DNA of 64,000 nt from positions 1-64,000 of the forward strand of contig CANPXK010000004.1 of the NCBI GenBank assembly GCA_947585965.1. The letters are read 5' to 3'. The position numbers were made by a program, and so were the translations under genes. This DNA is from an uncultured Clostridia bacterium. GTDB lineage: Bacteria; Bacillota; Clostridia; Oscillospirales; Acutalibacteraceae. Each line of letters starts with the position of its first letter. Position 1 is the first letter of the stretch. The notes beneath the pieces were generated by a model that was not told the origin of the DNA, searched no databases, and saw only the letters and a list, made by a program, of their open reading frames with translations. Of this stretch, positions 1 to 9,513 are shown in pieces.

Positions 1-99
1 ACCAAGCAGCAAATAGACGATGCAGTTGACAAATTTAATTCGCTGTTTGGAACAAATATTCAGGATACATCGACTCCTGATCCGTATGATCCGCTTGAA

Positions 100-495
100 A
101 TGCAATTTAATAAAATGATTTATGTGATAGCAATAGTCATGATGCTTGTTATAATACTGGCAATTGCGAAATTCTATAATTATATACTTTCAGAAAGGTT
201 GGGAACGCTTGCAATTTTGCGTCTTTGCGGCTGCAACAGGGTTAAGACACATATTATTTATATGCTTGAAATCACAATAACCATGATTTTGACCTCGGCT
301 GTGGGGGCGTTGATATTTAAATATTTAGTATTTGACTATATCGCATATTACTACCCGTCATTTGTTGAATTTTATAAACCGCATATTTTCTTTATCGTTC
401 TGGCAGCTTATACACTCCTTGCCCTGATAATTATGTTCTTTACAATAATTCCGAGTACCAAAGCAAGCATTGTTGAAATGAAGAAAAAAGCTTAG
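100..495 (+). CDS. FtsX-like ABC transporter permease, C-terminal part (5' end outside or truncated)
   Basis: Hydrophobic FtsX-type TM segments; same operon as permease and ATPase. Confidence 0.6.
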   Translation: MQFNKMIYVIAIVMMLVIILAIAKFYNYILSERLGTLAILRLCGCNRVKTHIIYMLEITITMILTSAVGALIFKYLVFDYIAYYYPSFVEFYKPHIFFIVLAAYTLLALIIMFFTIIPSTKASIVEMKKKA

Positions 496-505
496 GGGGT
501 GGCTG

Positions 506-1705
506 TTGATGAAATATTTAAAATTCGGTTTTTATTCCGTAGTAAAAAAGCCTTTGTTCAACATACTGATTATAATTGAGGTTGCGGCAATACTTGTTTT
601 GGGAAATATGGTAATATCTGTATTCAACAGCAGAGCTGTATTATACGAGCCGTATGAGGATATTCTGTCACAGGACGGATATGTATTTCAATCAAGACTC
701 AGCAGATCGTATGATCCCGAAATGAAATTTGAAAAATTGTGTAATTCGCTTAAGGGTGATGTGACCGTAATAAAAACGTATCAGCTTTTTCTTCAGCTTG
801 ATAAAAATGATATGCTGTCGAATGCAAATGTTTATTCTGTTGACGAAAATATATATTCAAAATATAATCTTCCACTCCTTTGCGGAAGATGGGCTTCGAC
901 AAAAAAGAATTCCAATGGGGAAATCGAGGCGGTTATTACCGGAGGAAAAACAGCAGAGGAATCAAAATATCCGTTAGATGCAGTGTTTGATACGGAAATA
1001 GGAAAAATTCGTATTGTGGGAATTATTGCTGCGAATACATATGCTCCTTTTGTGAGCATGGGTACAGACAGCCAATTGCTTAATATCCTGAATTTTTATC
1101 AGGTTGCTGATGAAACAGACCAAACCGCCCTTTTTGTTTCCTCGTCTGCCGATGAGGCACTCAGAAATCCGTGTGATATGGGAGTATCAAAGGCATTTAT
1201 GTATTACAATTCCGAACCGACAAAGGAAATCCGTGAGCGTAACGAACAAATACTTATGGGAGGAACTCGCCACCTTTCGGAGCTGTCTGTGTATAGGGAC
1301 AATTCGATTGAATATCTTATCGAGCAGTACAAAAAGCTCCTGCCAATCTTACTTTGTGTTTTTGCTATTGTCCTTGCCGAGCTTATCTGCTCTGTTGCAA
1401 TGAATACAAAATCACAGATGAGAAATTACGGTATATACTTCCTTTGCGGTTGTCGCTGGAAAGGCTGTTTGAAGATATCTCTTGCCTATTCCGCTATATT
1501 ACTTACGGGCGGAATGATAATAGGTACAGCGGCATTTCTGATATTTCAAAATACGGAATATGCCTCATTATTCGAGCAAAATCTTGCTATGGATAATATA
1601 TATATCACACTTGCAATTTTTGCGGTTATGCTTATAATATCTCTTGTGATACCGTTCTTTATGGTTCGGGGAACATCGCCTGTGGAAACAATAAAGGAGA
1701 ACTGA
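506..1705 (+). CDS. ABC transporter permease, FtsX/MacB-like
   Basis: N-terminal TM, periplasmic domain, 3 C-terminal TMs, ending GTSPVETIKEN. Confidence 0.75.
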   Translation: MMKYLKFGFYSVVKKPLFNILIIIEVAAILVLGNMVISVFNSRAVLYEPYEDILSQDGYVFQSRLSRSYDPEMKFEKLCNSLKGDVTVIKTYQLFLQLDKNDMLSNANVYSVDENIYSKYNLPLLCGRWASTKKNSNGEIEAVITGGKTAEESKYPLDAVFDTEIGKIRIVGIIAANTYAPFVSMGTDSQLLNILNFYQVADETDQTALFVSSSADEALRNPCDMGVSKAFMYYNSEPTKEIRERNEQILMGGTRHLSELSVYRDNSIEYLIEQYKKLLPILLCVFAIVLAELICSVAMNTKSQMRNYGIYFLCGCRWKGCLKISLAYSAILLTGGMIIGTAAFLIFQNTEYASLFEQNLAMDNIYITLAIFAVMLIISLVIPFFMVRGTSPVETIKEN

Positions 1706-1709
1706 TATT

Positions 1710-2387
1710 ATGATAGAAATAAAAAATCTTACAAAGACTTATAATTATAAAAAGTCCAATGCCTTTACAGCACTTAAGGATATATCGCTGGAAATTGAAG
1801 ACGGAGAAATGCTTGCGATAGTAGGAAAATCCGGTGCGGGAAAATCTACACTTCTGCATATTATAGGCTGTATTGATACCTTTGAAAAGGGAGAGTATAC
1901 AATTGACGATATAAACATACATAAGCTGTCGGATAAAAAACTTGCGGAAATACGTAACGAAAAGGTCGGAATAGTAATGCAGGATTTTGCCCTCGTTGAA
2001 GAATATACGGTTATTGAAAATGTCAAAATACCGCTCTATTTCAGCAAGAAGAAAAAGGGCAACGCAAATACGCTTGCTCTCGAGGCACTTGAAAAGGTGG
2101 GAATAAAGGAACTTGCCAAAAAGCCTGTAAATAAACTGTCGGGAGGACAAAAGCAGAGAGTAGCCATCGCCCGTGCAATTGTGAATGACCCGTCATTTAT
2201 ACTTGCGGATGAGCCGACCGGTGCACTCGACACAAAAACCTCCGCCGAAATAATGCAGCTTTTCAGTGAACTGAATAAGGATGGGAAAACCGTAATAATC
2301 ATAACGCACGACCCGGAGGTGGCAGATGCCTGCAATAGGCGGATTGAAATATCGGACGGTAAAATTACTGAAAGCGGTCAAACGTAA
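1710..2387 (+). CDS. ABC transporter ATP-binding protein (LolD/MacB family)
   Basis: Walker A GKSGAGKST, signature LSGGQKQR, Walker B ILADEPTGALD. Confidence 0.95.
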   Translation: MIEIKNLTKTYNYKKSNAFTALKDISLEIEDGEMLAIVGKSGAGKSTLLHIIGCIDTFEKGEYTIDDINIHKLSDKKLAEIRNEKVGIVMQDFALVEEYTVIENVKIPLYFSKKKKGNANTLALEALEKVGIKELAKKPVNKLSGGQKQRVAIARAIVNDPSFILADEPTGALDTKTSAEIMQLFSELNKDGKTVIIITHDPEVADACNRRIEISDGKITESGQT

Positions 2388-2432
2388 AAAAATGTTTCAG
2401 TCAGGAGCCCCCCGGCTGAAACATCTTATTTT
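2388..2432 (+). terminator. Intrinsic terminator, possibly bidirectional
   Basis: ATGTTTCAG...CTGAAACAT 9-bp inverted repeat with A/T runs on both sides. Confidence 0.75.
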
Positions 2433-2566
2433 ACGGCCGCAGCATAGTCTGGAATAAAAAGTGGTGGGAATAATTTTTTGCTGCACAATGATTGTTTTTT
2501 ATAAAAACTTGCCAATCATAAAATTATGTTGTATAATGAAACAAATACTAAGTTTGGGAGAAAAAA

Positions 2567-3601
2567 ATGGATTTTACCGGAAAAAGCTGCCCTGTATGTT
2601 CCAAACGCTTTGAGGCTGACGATGATATTGTTGTCTGCCCGAAATGCGGTGCACCTTACCACAGGGAATGCTATGAAATAAAAGGTGCTTGTATATTTTC
2701 CGAGCTTCATGAAAAAGGCGAAGTATGGCATGACATAAATCAGGAATCGGGTAGTAATACTACCGAGGAGAATAACGATGACTTGGTGGTATGCAGATAT
2801 TGCGGACATAAAAATTCTCCGGACAGTATTGTCTGTGAGAGATGCGGAAACTTCCTGTCTGCTCATGACGGCGGGGAGCAGGGGGATTATGGGTCCGATG
2901 ATGAAGGGGACGATGATCCGATGAGGATGTCATCGCCGGTTTTTCGTGCTAAAAAATTCTATATGGATGACATAAGGGATTTTGCTATCGGAATAAAGAA
3001 GGATGAGGATTTCGACGGTGTTACCGGCGAGGAGCTTATGAACTATGTCGGTACTAATGAGCTATATTACGGACCTGTTTTTTCCTCAATTAAAAAAAGG
3101 AATATGAGCAGATTCAACTTCTCGACACTGCTGTTTCAGGGTGTATGGTATTTTTATCGTAAGCAGTATTTGACAGGCATAATACTGAGTCTCCTGACGG
3201 TTTTGCCGCCAGTGGTGCAGTATTTTTGCTATTCGTATTTCAAAACTGATGAACTCTGGCTCACGGCTCAGGAAGCGGTCGCTTCCGGGGGATATGCTTC
3301 ATACAGAGATTATCTCGGATGGATATTTGCAAATTGTGATTTGATGCATGGTGTATTGATGCTTCTGCCTCTCGCACTTAGCTTTATTGGCTTTGCCGTT
3401 ACGATTGTGCTTGCGTTTTGCGCTAACAGAAACTACTATAAACGTGCAATAAAGAAAATAAAGTCCATAAAGACAAATAACAGTGATAAAAGTGAAAAGG
3501 AAATATTGGAGATTATAAGGAATAAAGGCGGTATAAATCAGGGACTGGGTATAATGATGCTTGTATGTGAATTGATTATTACCGTTGCCTTCACACTTTG
3601 A
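2567..3601 (+). CDS. Prokaryotic RING-finger-like / zinc-ribbon membrane protein (DUF2628-like)
   Basis: CPVC...CPKCGAPYHRECY RING-like cluster, second CRYCG...CERCG ribbon, C-terminal TMs. Confidence 0.7.
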   Translation: MDFTGKSCPVCSKRFEADDDIVVCPKCGAPYHRECYEIKGACIFSELHEKGEVWHDINQESGSNTTEENNDDLVVCRYCGHKNSPDSIVCERCGNFLSAHDGGEQGDYGSDDEGDDDPMRMSSPVFRAKKFYMDDIRDFAIGIKKDEDFDGVTGEELMNYVGTNELYYGPVFSSIKKRNMSRFNFSTLLFQGVWYFYRKQYLTGIILSLLTVLPPVVQYFCYSYFKTDELWLTAQEAVASGGYASYRDYLGWIFANCDLMHGVLMLLPLALSFIGFAVTIVLAFCANRNYYKRAIKKIKSIKTNNSDKSEKEILEIIRNKGGINQGLGIMMLVCELIITVAFTL

Positions 3602-3670
3602 CATTTCGTTATTTTGGTTATTTCCCTTAATTAAGAAAAAATATATAATTACAAAATAAGGAGGAACATT

Positions 3671-4543
3671 ATGAAAGTTACTAAGGCGGTTATACCCGCA
3701 GCCGGACTGGGCACAAGAGTCCTGCCCGCAACAAAATCAATGCCGAAGGAAATGCTTACGATCGTTGATAAACCTGCTATCCAGTATATTGTGGAGGAGG
3801 CTGTTAATTCCGGTATTACAGACATCCTCATCATAACGAATCGTGGAAAGGGAATTATCGAAGACCACTTTGACCGCAGCCCCGAGCTTGAACAAAGGCT
3901 TCTTGACACGGGTAAAAAGGATATACATGATCAGGTCGTTTCAATATCCAAGCTTGCAAATTTTTATTTTATCCGTCAGAAAGAAACAAAAGGACTTGGT
4001 CATGCCGTTAATTGCGCACGTTCGTTTGTAGGTAATGAGCCGTTTGCCGTGCTGTATGGGGATGATGTCATAATCGGCGATGATCCTGCCTGCGGACAGC
4101 TTATAAGAGCATATGAAAAATTCGGAAAGGCTGTTGTCGGCATAAAATCCGTTCCCGAGGAAGCTATATCAAAATACAGTTCTCTTAAGGTTGAACATCT
4201 TGAGGATAATATCTACAAATGCACGGATATGGTCGAAAAACCGCAGACTAAGGAGGAGGTACTTTCTACCTACTCGATTCTTGGGAGATGTGTGCTTACA
4301 CCTGATATTTTTGATATTCTTGACAATACAGAACCGGGAACAGGCGGAGAAATTCAGCTGACGGACGCTATGCGTACACTTGCACAAACACAGACGATGA
4401 CGGGGGTTGATTTTACCGGAAAACGCTATGATATGGGCGATAAACTCGGAATACTTCAGGCAACCGTTGAAATAGCTCTGAAAAATCCAACGCTCGGAGA
4501 AGCTTTCAAGGCTTATCTTAAGGAGATCGTTTCAAAGTTTTAA
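3671..4543 (+). CDS. galU: UTP-glucose-1-phosphate uridylyltransferase
   Basis: KAVIPAAGLGTRVLPATKSMPKEML N-terminus typical of GalU. Confidence 0.96.
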   Translation: MKVTKAVIPAAGLGTRVLPATKSMPKEMLTIVDKPAIQYIVEEAVNSGITDILIITNRGKGIIEDHFDRSPELEQRLLDTGKKDIHDQVVSISKLANFYFIRQKETKGLGHAVNCARSFVGNEPFAVLYGDDVIIGDDPACGQLIRAYEKFGKAVVGIKSVPEEAISKYSSLKVEHLEDNIYKCTDMVEKPQTKEEVLSTYSILGRCVLTPDIFDILDNTEPGTGGEIQLTDAMRTLAQTQTMTGVDFTGKRYDMGDKLGILQATVEIALKNPTLGEAFKAYLKEIVSKF

Positions 4544-4753
4544 AAGTTTAAATGTAAATGTAATTACAGCCTGTGTGAGTTGTATGATGCAGCTTGCAGA
4601 GGCTGGATTTTATGAAACAAAATATGATCTCTGCCGAGCCGACTTGTTGGAGGCAGAGCTTAAAATAAAATGAATTTTTGTACTTTACAAAGAATTTGTT
4701 TTGCCTTATAATATACAAGTAATAATTATGAAGTACGGAATGGTGGATAATTT

Positions 4754-5890
4754 ATGATACAATTTGAGGAACTGAGATTACAGCTTGAAGCACTGCATCC
4801 GGATATGCTTGAGCTTTCAAATGCACTTGGTCTTGATAAGCTCAAAATGGAAATAGAACAGCTTGAGCAAAGAGCTTCACAGCCGGGTTTTTGGGATGAT
4901 GTTGAAAATTCGCAGAAGATATTACAGAAAACAGGAGCATTGAAAAATAAAGTTGCGGAATATGACTCCCTGGCAGCATCCTATGATGACACTATGGCTC
5001 TCATTGAGCTTGCGGATGAAGAGGAGGATCTTACCCTGCTTGAAGAAGCACAGAGTGAGGTAGAGAAGATAAAGACAAACCTTGAAGCACAGCGTTTACA
5101 GACACTTCTGACAGGTGAATATGATTCTAAGAATGCAATACTTACATTTCATGCCGGAGCAGGCGGAACAGAGGCTCAGGACTGGGCTATGATGCTGTAC
5201 AGGATGTATATGCGGTGGGCGGAGAGTCATAATTTCAAGGTCAAAGAGGTTGACTACCTTGACGGTGAGGAGGCCGGTCTGAAAAGTGCGGTTCTGCTCA
5301 TCGAAGGGGAAAATGCATACGGTTATCTGAAAAGTGAGTCCGGAGTACACAGACTTGTCAGAGTTTCTCCGTTTGATTCTTCGGGAAGAAGACATACATC
5401 CTTTGCATCCCTTGAGGTAATGCCTGAAATTGACAATACGATAGAGGTCGAGATACGTCCGGAGGATATAAAAATGGATGTTTACCGTGCCAGCGGTGCG
5501 GGTGGTCAGAAGGTCAACAAGACATCGTCTGCCGTACGTCTTACGCATATCCCCACAGGTATAGTTGTTGCAAGCCAGGTTGAGAGAAGCCAGTATCAGA
5601 ACAGGGATGTTGCCATGACGATGCTTAAATCCAAGCTTATCGAAATTAAGGAGAGGGAGCACCTTGACAAGATAGAGGATATCAAGGGTGTGCAGAAAGA
5701 AATTGCATGGGGAGCACAGATACGCTCCTATGTATTTATGCCCTATACAATGGTAAAGGATCACAGGACCGGTTATGAAACAGGAAACGTCAATGCCGTT
5801 ATGGACGGAAATATTGACGGATTTATAAATGCTTATCTTAAAGCGGCAAGCCTTGATCAGTTGAGTGAGGATTTCTCTGAGGATGTATAA
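4754..5890 (+). CDS. prfB: Peptide chain release factor 2
   Basis: GAGGTEAQDWA and GAGGQKVNKTSSAVR motifs; SPFDSSGRRHTS. Confidence 0.95.
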   Translation: MIQFEELRLQLEALHPDMLELSNALGLDKLKMEIEQLEQRASQPGFWDDVENSQKILQKTGALKNKVAEYDSLAASYDDTMALIELADEEEDLTLLEEAQSEVEKIKTNLEAQRLQTLLTGEYDSKNAILTFHAGAGGTEAQDWAMMLYRMYMRWAESHNFKVKEVDYLDGEEAGLKSAVLLIEGENAYGYLKSESGVHRLVRVSPFDSSGRRHTSFASLEVMPEIDNTIEVEIRPEDIKMDVYRASGAGGQKVNKTSSAVRLTHIPTGIVVASQVERSQYQNRDVAMTMLKSKLIEIKEREHLDKIEDIKGVQKEIAWGAQIRSYVFMPYTMVKDHRTGYETGNVNAVMDGNIDGFINAYLKAASLDQLSEDFSEDV

Positions 5891-5919
5891 GAGTTAAGAT
5901 TTATTGTACGATAAATTGT

Positions 5920-5954
5920 ACTACGGATACTTGCGTGTCCGTAGTATTTTTTGT
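5920..5954 (+). terminator. Intrinsic terminator after prfB
   Basis: ACTACGGATA-cttgcg-TGTCCGTAGT followed by T-run. Confidence 0.85.
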
Positions 5955-6057
5955 ATAATTATCTTAATTTGATTTGTAGAAATTACCTGATGTCAATGTG
6001 ATTAAAATAGAATTGAATTTGTGGAATTAATGTTTATACCGACACGGAGGTAAAAAA

Positions 6058-9000
6058 ATGATAAAATTTATATTGGGCAGAAGCGGGAGCGGAAAAACGG
6101 AAATGATACACAAATATATCGGGGAAACAGGAAACGACAAACGTGTCGTCCTGATTGTTCCCGAACAAAGCTCATTTCAGAATGAAAAACGTATACTTGA
6201 CACAATGGGGGCAAAAAGGGCAAGAAACGTTGAGGTGCTCAGTTTCAGGAGATTATGTGATAACATTTTTGATAAATATAAGGGCATTACCGAGAAAAGG
6301 ATAGATGACGGAATAAAGGCTGTTCTTATGAACATTGCAATTGAAAATGCACCGGCAGAGGGGGGAGAACTTGAACTTTACGGTTCGACATCAAGAAGCC
6401 TTAAGAAGAGCATGGATCTTATAGAACCCATGCTGACAGCGGTAAACGAATATAAAATGTGTCTTATAACACCAGAAAAATTATTTGAAACGGCAGGGAG
6501 GACAGAGAATAGAATACTTGCCGCAAAGCTGCGTGACAGTGCAAGAATATACGCTGCATATAATGCGCTGCTTGAGAACAGCTATGCCGATCCGGACGAC
6601 GACCTGATAAAGCTTTATGCTATTCTCGGAGAACATAATTATTTTGAAAATATGTCCGTCTTTATTGATTCGTTTTATGGCTTTTCCGCACAGGAAATAA
6701 AGATAATCGAGCGGATATTTTCTCAGGCGGAGGATGTGTTTATATCTGTCTGCTGTGACAGGGATAATATTCATGATAAAAATTCAATATTTGCGGAATC
6801 GAATGAAACGTACAGAACTCTGCTCCGTTCTGTCGAGAGGAGCGGTAGGAAATGCGGGATAGAAGTCTGTTCCGGAGAGGGGATAAGGTATAAAACGGAT
6901 GTACTCCGGGCGGTGGAAAAAAGAATATTTTCCGCATACAGACATACAGCGGAAAATACCGATAAGATAAAAAATGACGGTAGTGTGCGGATGTATGAAG
7001 CGGCGGATATTTATGATGAGGTTCGGTACATAGCGGAAAAAATATTTACACTTGTACATGATGAGGGATACAGATACAGTGATATAGAGGTGATCGGCAG
7101 AAATCTTGACAGCTTCAAGGGGATCATATCTGCTGAATTTCCGAAATATGATATACCATATTTTCTCTCAAACCCGGAACCTCTTGAGATAAAACCTCTT
7201 ATAAGAATGATATTATCGGTGTTTGAGGTTATACACTCGAACTTTGATACCGAGGCTGTTCTGCGTCTTGCAAAAACGGGTCTTACACCATTGGAGGATT
7301 ATGATATATACCTGCTCGAAAATTATTGTTATGTCTGGGATATAAGAGGAAAAAGATGGAGGGAAGAATTTACAATGTCCCCGGACGGAAGCCGTGCGGA
7401 CAATATTGAAAGTAAATCTGTCAATGACAGGATAGCACATATTGAGGATATCCGCAAAAAAATTATTCAGCCGCTGATTGAGTTTGAGGAGGGCGTAAAA
7501 AGGGCTGAGGACGGTGCGGAAATAACAGTGCGGCTTTATGAACTGCTCGAAAAGCTTGAATGCAGAGAAAATTTCAGGAAATTTATATATAAGCTCAGCA
7601 GAAACGGACTTGATGTAAATGTCGGGCACGAAGCGGGAATATGGGATATTGCCATGAGGATACTCGGAAATATGTATGATGTTCTGAAAAATAAAAGGAC
7701 AGACAGCATAAAATATGCCGAGCTTCTTGCAATATATATAAGAAAAAATCCGGTATCGGATATTCCGCAGACGATAAACAGTGTTACAATAGGTACTGCC
7801 GGAAATATAAGGAGTGAGTCGCCGAAGGTGGTATTTGCAATAGGTGCAGTCGAGTCCGTTTTTCCTGCACAGGCGGGCGCGGTGGGAATATTTACCGACA
7901 GTGAAAGACGTTTTTTGCGTGACGAACAGCCTGACGATATAAGACTACCGCTGTATGACTCAATATACGGTGCCTCACTCAAGGAAAAAATGAACGTGTA
8001 TGTCACACTTTCGGCACCATCGGAAAGATTATATATAAGCTGGTATATGCAGGATCTTTCCGGAAAGGCGTGTGAACCGTCGGTAATAAAGCGTGAAATG
8101 GAATCCGTAATTGACGATTGTACGGTTTATCATAAATCTGAAATTACGGAAAACGCCCCGTCTGATAAGCGGCTTTTTCTCACGGAAAGGCAGTCATTTG
8201 ATATATGTGCCGAATTGTGGAATACTGACGGTATCAGGGCAAATACACTAAAAAAGTATTTCAGATCGGTTCCGGAGTATTGTGATAAAGTATTTGCGAT
8301 AGAACGTGCGGCAAAAAGGGAAGCATTCAGGCTTAATAACCATGCCGGAATAAGAAAGCTGTACGGTATCCCTGTCAATCTCTCAAGTACCAAGATAGAT
8401 ACATTTGCCGATTGCAGATTTTCTTATTTCTGTAAATACGGTCTTGAAGCAAAGCCGTTGAAAAAAGCGTCAATGGACAATGCCCTGTACGGAACGTCAA
8501 TGCATTTCATTTTTGAATATCTGTTCAAAAATACCGGTATCGACAGGCTTATGGAAATGGATGAGGGACAGCTCAGACTTCAGATCAAATCCGCACTTGA
8601 TGAATATATCGGAAAATTAGGAGATGAAGCGGAAAGAAGCGAAAGATTCAATGCTATATGTGTAAAGATAAAGAAAAATGCCCTGAGGGTACTTATGAGA
8701 ATGTGTGAGCAATTCAAAAAGGATAAATTCCGTCCGGTGGATTATGAGCTGAGGATAGGTGAAGGTAATGACGGAGAAAATTCAATTCCGCCATATGAGC
8801 TTGAGCTTCCGAACGGCGACAGAATTCTCGTCAGCGGATTTGTTGACAGGGTTGATACAGCCGCGATCAACGGGAAAAAATATGTAAGAATAATAGATTA
8901 TAAGACCGGAAACAACAAATTTGAATTTAAAAATATTGCAAATAAAATAAAAATTCAGATGCTTCTTTATCTTTCGGCGATTATAAAGAACGGCTCGGAA

Positions 9001-9513
9001 AAGTATGCGGACGGCGAAATGCTTTTGCCCGCAGGAGTGCTTTATGTTCCTTCGACCTCGGTTTCAGGACCGGCTGATATAAGTAATACAAAAGAGACGG
9101 AACGCAGTATCAGAGAGCAGAATAATAACTTCAGGATGTCGGGTTTACTTACGGATGATTGTACGGTTCTTGAAAATATGGAGGAGGGAATAGGCGGAGA
9201 ATTTATACCGGCACAGAAAACTAAAACACCGCCTTATAAGCTTTCAGCCAATAGCAGTGTCGTATCGGAAAAGGATTTCAGAATGATTCTTGAATTTACG
9301 GATATATGTATCAAGAGAGCAGCCGCGGAAATTTATTCCGGAGAGATTGCCGCCATGCCGACTCAGGGGGCTTGTAAGTATTGTGAGTATTCGTCTATAT
9401 GCCGTTTTGAAAAAGGTAATGCAACAGTCAGGCTGCCAAAATACAGCAAGAAGCAATCACTTGAAAAGATAAGGCGGGATATGGAGGAAATGGGGGAAGA
9501 AACAGATGAGTAA
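6058..9513 (+). CDS. addB: ATP-dependent nuclease subunit B
   Basis: GRSGSGKT N-terminus, C-terminal PD-(D/E)XK nuclease and Fe-S cysteines (CKYCEYSSIC); upstream of addA. Confidence 0.92.
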   Translation: MIKFILGRSGSGKTEMIHKYIGETGNDKRVVLIVPEQSSFQNEKRILDTMGAKRARNVEVLSFRRLCDNIFDKYKGITEKRIDDGIKAVLMNIAIENAPAEGGELELYGSTSRSLKKSMDLIEPMLTAVNEYKMCLITPEKLFETAGRTENRILAAKLRDSARIYAAYNALLENSYADPDDDLIKLYAILGEHNYFENMSVFIDSFYGFSAQEIKIIERIFSQAEDVFISVCCDRDNIHDKNSIFAESNETYRTLLRSVERSGRKCGIEVCSGEGIRYKTDVLRAVEKRIFSAYRHTAENTDKIKNDGSVRMYEAADIYDEVRYIAEKIFTLVHDEGYRYSDIEVIGRNLDSFKGIISAEFPKYDIPYFLSNPEPLEIKPLIRMILSVFEVIHSNFDTEAVLRLAKTGLTPLEDYDIYLLENYCYVWDIRGKRWREEFTMSPDGSRADNIESKSVNDRIAHIEDIRKKIIQPLIEFEEGVKRAEDGAEITVRLYELLEKLECRENFRKFIYKLSRNGLDVNVGHEAGIWDIAMRILGNMYDVLKNKRTDSIKYAELLAIYIRKNPVSDIPQTINSVTIGTAGNIRSESPKVVFAIGAVESVFPAQAGAVGIFTDSERRFLRDEQPDDIRLPLYDSIYGASLKEKMNVYVTLSAPSERLYISWYMQDLSGKACEPSVIKREMESVIDDCTVYHKSEITENAPSDKRLFLTERQSFDICAELWNTDGIRANTLKKYFRSVPEYCDKVFAIERAAKREAFRLNNHAGIRKLYGIPVNLSSTKIDTFADCRFSYFCKYGLEAKPLKKASMDNALYGTSMHFIFEYLFKNTGIDRLMEMDEGQLRLQIKSALDEYIGKLGDEAERSERFNAICVKIKKNALRVLMRMCEQFKKDKFRPVDYELRIGEGNDGENSIPPYELELPNGDRILVSGFVDRVDTAAINGKKYVRIIDYKTGNNKFEFKNIANKIKIQMLLYLSAIIKNGSEKYADGEMLLPAGVLYVPSTSVSGPADISNTKETERSIREQNNNFRMSGLLTDDCTVLENMEEGIGGEFIPAQKTKTPPYKLSANSSVVSEKDFRMILEFTDICIKRAAAEIYSGEIAAMPTQGACKYCEYSSICRFEKGNATVRLPKYSKKQSLEKIRRDMEEMGEETDE

